NCBI RefSeq assembly: GCF_900103285.1
Contig: NZ_FNGS01000006.1
Coordinates: 372,001-436,000 of the forward strand
Source of the DNA: Siphonobacter aquaeclarae
Lineage (GTDB): Bacteria > Bacteroidota > Bacteroidia > Cytophagales > Spirosomataceae
DNA: 64,000 bases
Direction of reading: 5' to 3'
The position numbers and the translations under genes are program-made. The notes under the pieces were generated by a model. It searched no databases. It saw only the letters and a list, made by a program, of their open reading frames with translations, and was not told where the DNA came from. This document shows positions 59,516 to 64,000 of this stretch, in pieces. Position 1 is the first letter of the stretch. Every line of letters begins with the position of its first letter.

Positions 59516-60979
59516 ATGAATAAAATTACCCTGCTGGTTGTCAGTTTATTTGCCAACACGGGCATCCTGGCACAGGTTCCCGACACCCTCGTCCGCGACC
59601 GGTTTCTCCGCCGGCTCGATTCCCTGGAAAATAGTCTTTTTCTCCAACACGGCCGTATCTCCGGTTCGATCAAGGCTTGCAAGACCGGTGAGACCGTTCT
59701 CAACTGGCGCCAGCGCAAGGCTTTTCCCTCGGCGTCCACGATTAAGTTACTGACGACGGCGACGGCAATGGCCGTCCTCAACGAAAATTACACCTATGCG
59801 ACAGTCCTCGAAACCGACGGCATCATCCGCGGGGATACACTCATTGGAAATGTATACTTCCGTGGGTCGGGAGACCCTTCCCTCGGCAGCGGGCGCTTCA
59901 AAGGCTACCCGGACCGGGCAGGGGTTTTTCAGGAATGCCTCGCTGCTGTTCGCAAAAAAGGCATCCGGTATGTGACCGGAGCGGTTGTCGCCGACGCCGG
60001 TATCTTCGACTCCAATACCATTCCCGACGGCTGGATGTGGGAAGACCTGGGCAACTATTACGGCGCCGGCGTCAGCGGTTTGAACATTGACGAAAACATC
60101 GCCCGGTTTGTCTTCCGCCCTGGCGCCACCATCGGAGACCCGACGGAAGTATTGCGCCTGGAGCCCGAGCTCCCGGCGGTTTCAGTTGTCAACCGCGTAA
60201 CCACACGTGAAGCGGGTTCCGGCGATCAGGTCAACATCAATGTAACACCCCTGGGCAATACCTTTTTTCTGAACGGAACGGTTCCGAAAGGGAAAGCAGA
60301 ATTTCCGGTAAAAGGAAGTATTCCAGATCCGGCGCGGTTTGCGGCGCTTTCGTTGCGGAATACATTGATACAGAATGGAATAGGCGTTGCGGGAGGTCCG
60401 TCGCTGGCTACTCCGGCAGATACCGCCCGGCGGGATACGCTGCTCGTACTGAAGTCTCCGCCGCTGAAGGACCTCGCCCGGGAGTGTAATTACTACAGCA
60501 TCAACCTCTACGCGGAGGCATTTCTGAAGACCGTCGCCGTGGTACTCAACGAAGGCAACGATACTCACGCCGGAATCGATGCACTGAAGAAGGTATGGGC
60601 TGCAAAACAACTGGTATTTCCGGGGTTACGGATGAAGGACGGGTGCGGCCTTTCCCCACAGACGACCGTTACCGCAGAAGCGATGACAGACCTGCTGGCA
60701 CGCGTTTCGAACGAACCCTACTTTCCTGCTTTTTATGAAAGTATCGCCGTACTGGGTCGGGATGGAACGCTGCGGAACCTCGGAAAGAAAACCCGCGCCG
60801 CCGGCAATGTCCGGGCCAAAAGCGGTACCATCGGCGGAGTACGCGGGTATGCCGGGTATTTCACCGCAAAAAACGGAGAGAAGTATGCCTTTGCCTTTTA
60901 CATGGAAAACTATGACGCCGATTTTGGCTCTCCGGCAAAAGTCATGGAGAAATTAATGGTCCAACTGGTTGACTTCTGA
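59516..60979 (+). CDS. dacB: D-alanyl-D-alanine carboxypeptidase/endopeptidase (PBP4 type)
   Basis: 487 residues with a signal peptide (KITLLVVSLFANTGILAQ). The serine-peptidase motifs of family S13 are present: SxxK in SASTIKLL, SxN in NYYSINLY and KTG as KSG in RAKSGTIGGVRGYAG. The large insertion between the first two motifs is typical of PBP4. It removes D-Ala or cleaves D,D-crosslinks of peptidoglycan in the periplasm. ATG 59516 puts the signal peptide at the N-terminus; an in-frame ATG at 59498 is less suitable. The DUF1003 gene follows after 4 nt. Confidence 0.94.
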   Translation: MNKITLLVVSLFANTGILAQVPDTLVRDRFLRRLDSLENSLFLQHGRISGSIKACKTGETVLNWRQRKAFPSASTIKLLTTATAMAVLNENYTYATVLETDGIIRGDTLIGNVYFRGSGDPSLGSGRFKGYPDRAGVFQECLAAVRKKGIRYVTGAVVADAGIFDSNTIPDGWMWEDLGNYYGAGVSGLNIDENIARFVFRPGATIGDPTEVLRLEPELPAVSVVNRVTTREAGSGDQVNINVTPLGNTFFLNGTVPKGKAEFPVKGSIPDPARFAALSLRNTLIQNGIGVAGGPSLATPADTARRDTLLVLKSPPLKDLARECNYYSINLYAEAFLKTVAVVLNEGNDTHAGIDALKKVWAAKQLVFPGLRMKDGCGLSPQTTVTAEAMTDLLARVSNEPYFPAFYESIAVLGRDGTLRNLGKKTRAAGNVRAKSGTIGGVRGYAGYFTAKNGEKYAFAFYMENYDADFGSPAKVMEKLMVQLVDF

Positions 60980-60983
60980 ATCG

Positions 60984-61478
60984 ATGAAAAAGCACCATAA
61001 ACTCACCAATAGTTTGCTGGAAGATAGTCCTTATCGTGAAGTGCACCAGGTTGTGCATCAGACGATTGTGGATGAGTCGCTCATCACCCGCCGCATCGTC
61101 GAGACAGAAACGGATACGGACATTACGTTCGGAAACCGGCTCGCCGACCGGGTAGCTGAATTCGGCGGCAGCTGGAAATTCATCCTGTTGTTTTCCGGAT
61201 TTCTGTTTGTCTGGATTGTCTTTAATTCTGTCGCCTGGCTGCTTCGGTTTGATCCCTTTCCGTTCATTTTGCTCAACTTGATTTTGTCCTGTCTGGCAGC
61301 GGTGCAGGCGCCGATTATCATGATGAGCCAGAACCGGCAGGAGGCCAAAGACCGGCAACGGGCGCGAAACGACTACGCGGTTAACCTCAAATCCGAAATC
61401 GAAATCCAGTGCCTGCACGAAAAGCTGGATATACTGATTAATGAAGTGGCTGAACTGCGGCAGCGAAATGCGCATTAA
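60984..61478 (+). CDS. DUF1003 family membrane protein
   Basis: 164 residues. DUF1003 pattern: soluble N-terminus, then ADRVAEFGGSWKFILLF opening the first of two transmembrane helices (about 70-88 and 95-115), the short loop FDPFPFILLNLILSCLAA, IMMSQNRQEAKDRQRA and a C-terminal coiled coil (EIEIQCLHEKLDILINEV). Function unknown. The 4-nt spacing to dacB indicates one transcript, but a wall-related role is only a guess. Confidence 0.92.
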   Translation: MKKHHKLTNSLLEDSPYREVHQVVHQTIVDESLITRRIVETETDTDITFGNRLADRVAEFGGSWKFILLFSGFLFVWIVFNSVAWLLRFDPFPFILLNLILSCLAAVQAPIIMMSQNRQEAKDRQRARNDYAVNLKSEIEIQCLHEKLDILINEVAELRQRNAH

Positions 61479-61484
61479 GACAGC

Positions 61485-61517
61485 AAAGGCCGCCCCGACT
61501 CCGGAACGGCCTTTTTG
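61485..61517 (+). terminator. Terminator of the dacB operon
   Basis: An 8-bp stem AAAGGCCG / CGGCCTTT (61485-61492 with 61507-61514) followed by T residues. Confidence 0.85.
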
Positions 61518-61528
61518 TTGCATTTTTT

Positions 61529-61599
61529 GTCTGTGAAGTCTGTGAAGTCTGTGAAGTCTGTGAGCCTTTTTTCTCACAGACTTCACAGACTTCACAGAC
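61529..61599. repeat. Family B inverted repeat (GTCTGTGAA units), copy 3
   Basis: Four 9-nt units (GTCTGTGAA three times, then GTCTGTGAG) from 61529. The last three pair perfectly over 27 bp (61538-61564 with 61573-61599) around an 8-nt T-rich loop. The right arm ends at the stop codon of the aminopeptidase gene. Confidence 0.88.
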
Positions 61600-62889
61600 T
61601 CAGGAATTCATCAACGACTCAATCTCCTCCGCCTCAATCGGAATACCCGCCATCATATCCGTATTCCCGTTTTCAGTAATCAGGATATTGTTTTCGAGAC
61701 GGATACCGAGCCCTTCTTCCGGAATGTAAATGCCCGGCTCGCATGTGAATACCATACCCGGCTCAAAGCGGCGGTACTTGCTGCCTACGTCGTGCACATC
61801 GAGTCCGAGGAAGTGAGACGTCCCGTGCATGAAGTACTTCTTGTATGCCGGCCAGTCAGGGTCCTGATTATCAATATCCTGCTGGGTAATCAGCCCCAGT
61901 CCTTTCAGCTCGCTTCCCATGATGAGGCCTACTTCCTTGTGGTATTCGTCCCACAAACCACCCGGTACGAGCATGGCTTTCGCTTCGTTCATGACGCGGA
62001 GTACGGCATCGTACACCTGGCGCTGGCGTTCGGAATAACGTCCGGAAACCGGAATCGAGCGGGTCAGATCAGCGTTATAATTTGCATATTCCGCTGCCAC
62101 GTCGAGCAGGATGACATCTCCAGCCTTGCATTGCTTGCTGTTTTCAATGTAGTGAAGCACGCAGGCACTCGGGCCGCTCGCAATGATGGGCTCATAGGCA
62201 AACCCGCGCGACCGTTGGCGAACAAATTCATGCAGTAATTCTGCCTCAATCTCATACTCCCACACACCGGGTTTGACGAATCCGAGGAGGCGGCGGAAGC
62301 CGTCTTCCGTAATCCGGATGGCTTCATCGAGCAAGGGGATTTCCTCCGGCTGCTTGATCGCCCGGAGGTAGTGCATCAGCGGCGCGAGTCGCTCGTATTT
62401 GTGAAGCGGGAACCGGGACTGGAAATCACGGATGAAGCGCGCGTCGCGGCTTTCGACAACGACGTCGGCACGGGTATGCTCGTTCGTATTCAGATACAGG
62501 TGCTCGGCTTCGAAAATCAGCGTCCGGAGGACCGATTCGAACTGGCGGGTCCAGTAGACTGTCTTGATACCGGAAACTTCCCGGGCGTGCTCCTTGGTGT
62601 ATTTGTAGCCTTCCCAGACAGCGATGTGGTCGTTCGTTTCCCGGAGAAAAAGAATTTCCCGGTGTTTTTCGTCCGGCGCGTCCGGAAAGAGCAGCAGAAT
62701 GGTCTCTTCCTGATCGATTCCGGTAAGGTAAAACAGGTCGCTGTTTTGCTTGAAGCGGAGGGTGCCGTCGGCATTGGTCGGCAGTACATCGTTCGCGTTC
62801 AGGACCGCGATCGATTTAGGCTTCAGCAATCCGGCCAGGCGCTGCCGGTTGCGGGTAAAGAGGGCGTTCGGAATCGGCTGGTATTTCAT
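61600..62889 (-). CDS. pepP: Xaa-Pro aminopeptidase (aminopeptidase P, M24B)
   Basis: 429 residues. An N-terminal aminopeptidase P domain (about 1-150) is followed by the pita-bread fold with the five metal ligands: Asp in LLDVAAEY and in NADLTRSIPV, His in HGTSHFLGLDVHD, Glu in FTCEPGIYIP and Glu in IRLENNILIT. It removes the N-terminal residue in front of a proline and uses two manganese ions. It is monocistronic or transcribed with the methyltransferase 48 nt upstream. Confidence 0.95.
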   Translation of the reverse strand: MKYQPIPNALFTRNRQRLAGLLKPKSIAVLNANDVLPTNADGTLRFKQNSDLFYLTGIDQEETILLLFPDAPDEKHREILFLRETNDHIAVWEGYKYTKEHAREVSGIKTVYWTRQFESVLRTLIFEAEHLYLNTNEHTRADVVVESRDARFIRDFQSRFPLHKYERLAPLMHYLRAIKQPEEIPLLDEAIRITEDGFRRLLGFVKPGVWEYEIEAELLHEFVRQRSRGFAYEPIIASGPSACVLHYIENSKQCKAGDVILLDVAAEYANYNADLTRSIPVSGRYSERQRQVYDAVLRVMNEAKAMLVPGGLWDEYHKEVGLIMGSELKGLGLITQQDIDNQDPDWPAYKKYFMHGTSHFLGLDVHDVGSKYRRFEPGMVFTCEPGIYIPEEGLGIRLENNILITENGNTDMMAGIPIEAEEIESLMNS

Positions 62890-62937
62890 AAGCGGTACAA
62901 AAGGGGGCGTAGCGTCCCGGTTATTGATGAAGAGGTG

Positions 62938-63702
62938 TTACTTCCGGCAGAGGTAGATGATTTCCTTGCTGGGTAGGGCGAAGCGTTCGACGCGCTCCCG
63001 GGGCATTTCGAGGACAAACCGGTCTTCCGTTACCCGGAAGCCGCCTTTGGCGAGTTCCTGTCCGTAATCCTGTCCGAAGAGCCGCAGGTGGTCGTTTTGC
63101 CAGAAAATACGCTCCCGCTCTTTCGGGTCGGTGATGGTCGGGTCTTCGAAGGTATGCGGTTTGCTCCAGTCCTGCGGCGACTGAATAATGGCCCAGCCGC
63201 CGGGTTTCAGTACCCGGTATAGTTCGCGGGTAGCCTGGTGGTAATCGTCCACGTGTTCAAGTACGTGGTTACAGAATGCAACGTCAAAATGATTGTCGGG
63301 GAAGGGAATCTGGTGGATATCCATTTTCACCTTCGCCAGCGGACTTTCGATATCAGCGGTGATGTAACCGTCGCCGTGAACTTTTTCAAACCGTTCCATA
63401 AAACAGTGTTCCGGAGCGACGTGCAGTACCATCTTCTTTGATTGGAAAAAGTCCGTCTTTTCCCTGAGGTACAGGTACATCAGCCGGTGACGCTCCAGTG
63501 CCAGGCAGTTCGGGCAGAGCGCGTTGGCGCGCGATTGCAGGCGACCGTATGGCAAAAACCGGCGGAACGTCTTGCCGCAAACGGGGCATTCCTTGTCGTT
63601 ACCGGTCAGAAAAAGGGCAGTGATTTTGAGGGGAATATAGCTAACCCGTTGGAGTACAGGGCGGGGTACGGTACGCAGAACAAAAGAAATAAGACGTTTC
63701 AT
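62938..63702 (-). CDS. Class I SAM-dependent methyltransferase with N-terminal zinc ribbon
   Basis: 254 residues. Near the N-terminus four Cys (CPVCGKTF and ALCPNCLALERHR) form a likely zinc ribbon. The methyltransferase core follows with the SAM loop VLHVAPEHCF, acidic ITADIESPL, the motif DVAFCNHVLEHVDDY and LKPGGWAIIQSP. It looks like the Methyltransf_11 type. The substrate is unknown; envelope sugar or lipid methylation is common for this type. ATG 63702 is preferred because in-frame codons further upstream lie in heptad repeat sequence. Confidence 0.88.
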   Translation of the reverse strand: MKRLISFVLRTVPRPVLQRVSYIPLKITALFLTGNDKECPVCGKTFRRFLPYGRLQSRANALCPNCLALERHRLMYLYLREKTDFFQSKKMVLHVAPEHCFMERFEKVHGDGYITADIESPLAKVKMDIHQIPFPDNHFDVAFCNHVLEHVDDYHQATRELYRVLKPGGWAIIQSPQDWSKPHTFEDPTITDPKERERIFWQNDHLRLFGQDYGQELAKGGFRVTEDRFVLEMPRERVERFALPSKEIIYLCRK

Positions 63703-63725
63703 GCGGCAAAGTTGAGCAATTACGC

Positions 63726-63781
63726 GCAAAGGGCAAAGAGCATACAGCCATGAGCTTTTCCCCATGCCCCGTGCCCCGTGC
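63726..63781. repeat. GC-phased heptad inverted repeat, upstream of the methyltransferase
   Basis: GC occurs every 7 nt at 63726, 63733, 63740, 63747 and 63754, then in the opposite arm (CCCCATG and two CCCCGTG units) at 63766, 63773 and 63780. The arms are diverged and do not pair perfectly. Confidence 0.72.
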
Positions 63782-63783
63782 AA

Positions 63784-63846
63784 GATTGGTTACCATTAAA
63801 AAAGCCGGGCAGCGTCGCTGCCCGGCTTTTTTAATGGTAACCAATC
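63784..63846. terminator. Very long perfect palindrome, bidirectional terminator
   Basis: A 31-bp perfect stem (63784-63814 with 63816-63846) around a single central base. The GC-rich inner part GCCGGGCAGCG is flanked by runs of A and T, so it can terminate in both directions. It lies 1 nt from the stop codon of the DUF1080 gene on the minus strand. Confidence 0.85.
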
Positions 63847-63847
63847 G

Positions 63848-64000
63848 CTACAACTCGCGGATCCAGATGTTCCGGAAGCTCACCAGGTTGCCGTGATCCT
63901 GCAGGCTGATGGGTCCTTTGCCATGCGGCAGGTTTTTCGGTGCGCCGATGTATTCAGTTGAGCCCTGGATTTTGGTATGGTTTTGTACGATGATACCGTT
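63848..64000 (-). CDS. DUF1080 (3-keto-disaccharide hydrolase) protein, C-terminal end
   Basis: Only the last 50 residues are in the window; the frame is open to the right edge. The sequence ends GPISLQDHGNLVSFRNIWIREL (residues 29-50), the hallmark C-terminus of DUF1080 domains, a concanavalin-like beta-sandwich now linked to hydrolysis of 3-keto-glucosides. Full proteins usually have a signal peptide and act in the periplasm. I read it by translating the reverse strand of 63848-64000 directly. Confidence 0.88.
   Translation of the reverse strand, partial: NGIIVQNHTKIQGSTEYIGAPKNLPHGKGPISLQDHGNLVSFRNIWIREL

Noticed and set aside
1-64000. tRNA, rRNA, tmRNA, insertion sequences or prophage genes
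   Set aside because: I looked for cloverleaf-like stretches, conserved rRNA segments, transposase or integrase motifs and found none; a dedicated covariance-model search could still reveal a tRNA I missed.

Overview
The window looks like a piece of a Bacteroidota chromosome, most likely from the Cytophagia (an inference from gene content, without a database search). Reasons: at least fifteen exact matches to the Bacteroidota -7 promoter element TAnnTTTG lie just upstream of genes; ribosome binding sites are weak or absent; yidC follows pyrG; a carboxy(nor)spermidine dehydrogenase/decarboxylase pair, WbqC-like, DUF3820, M50 and long-form HisG proteins of Bacteroidota type are present. Base composition is moderately GC-rich. 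I found no rRNA, tRNA, insertion sequence, prophage or CRISPR array.

Layout. 1-4.1 kb: end of an ABC permease, a sigma-54 activator with its histidine kinase, and a late lipid A-type acyltransferase. 4.2-8.3 kb: WbqC-like protein, ClpC, then a small AT-rich accessory patch. 8.4-12.2 kb: two tandem secreted CocE/NonD hydrolases (a third paralogue lies at 39.8-41.7 kb). 12.4-15.8 kb: hisG-hisD-hisC, with repeats inserted between the genes. 15.9-22.7 kb: outer-membrane protein, AddA-like helicase-nuclease, Tex, NlpC/P60 lipoprotein. 22.6-30.8 kb (minus strand): acetyltransferase, glycosyltransferase, HemL, LpoA-like protein, YidC, PyrG. 31-35 kb: unknown protein, copper ATPase with a small metal-binding partner, class I aldolase. 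35-42.4 kb: lipoprotein, polyamine dehydrogenase, DEAD-box helicase, a toxin-antitoxin pair, third CocE. 42.7-48.8 kb: LepA, fatty-acid desaturase, pyruvate dehydrogenase E2, HslV, lipoprotein. 48.8-53.2 kb: NspC, HldD, a pterin synthase and LpxB. 53.3-59.3 kb (minus): VOC and SRPBCC proteins, acyltransferase, M50 protease, HAD phosphatase, AccA, beta-CASP nuclease. 59.5-64 kb: PBP4-type peptidase, DUF1003 protein, aminopeptidase P, methyltransferase, end of a DUF1080 protein.

Most genes are housekeeping or envelope genes: histidine, heme, CTP, fatty-acid and LPS synthesis, membrane insertion and protein quality control. The accessory signal is a dispersed set of intergenic inverted repeats. 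One class is built of 7-nt units of the type TTTTCAG. A second has a GC dinucleotide exactly every 7 nt. A third has GTG every 9 nt. They sit between operon genes, directly in front of start codons and around terminators, and I regard them as the main undescribed structure here. The other clear oddity is a YoeB-like toxin in which two of the three classical catalytic positions are changed.
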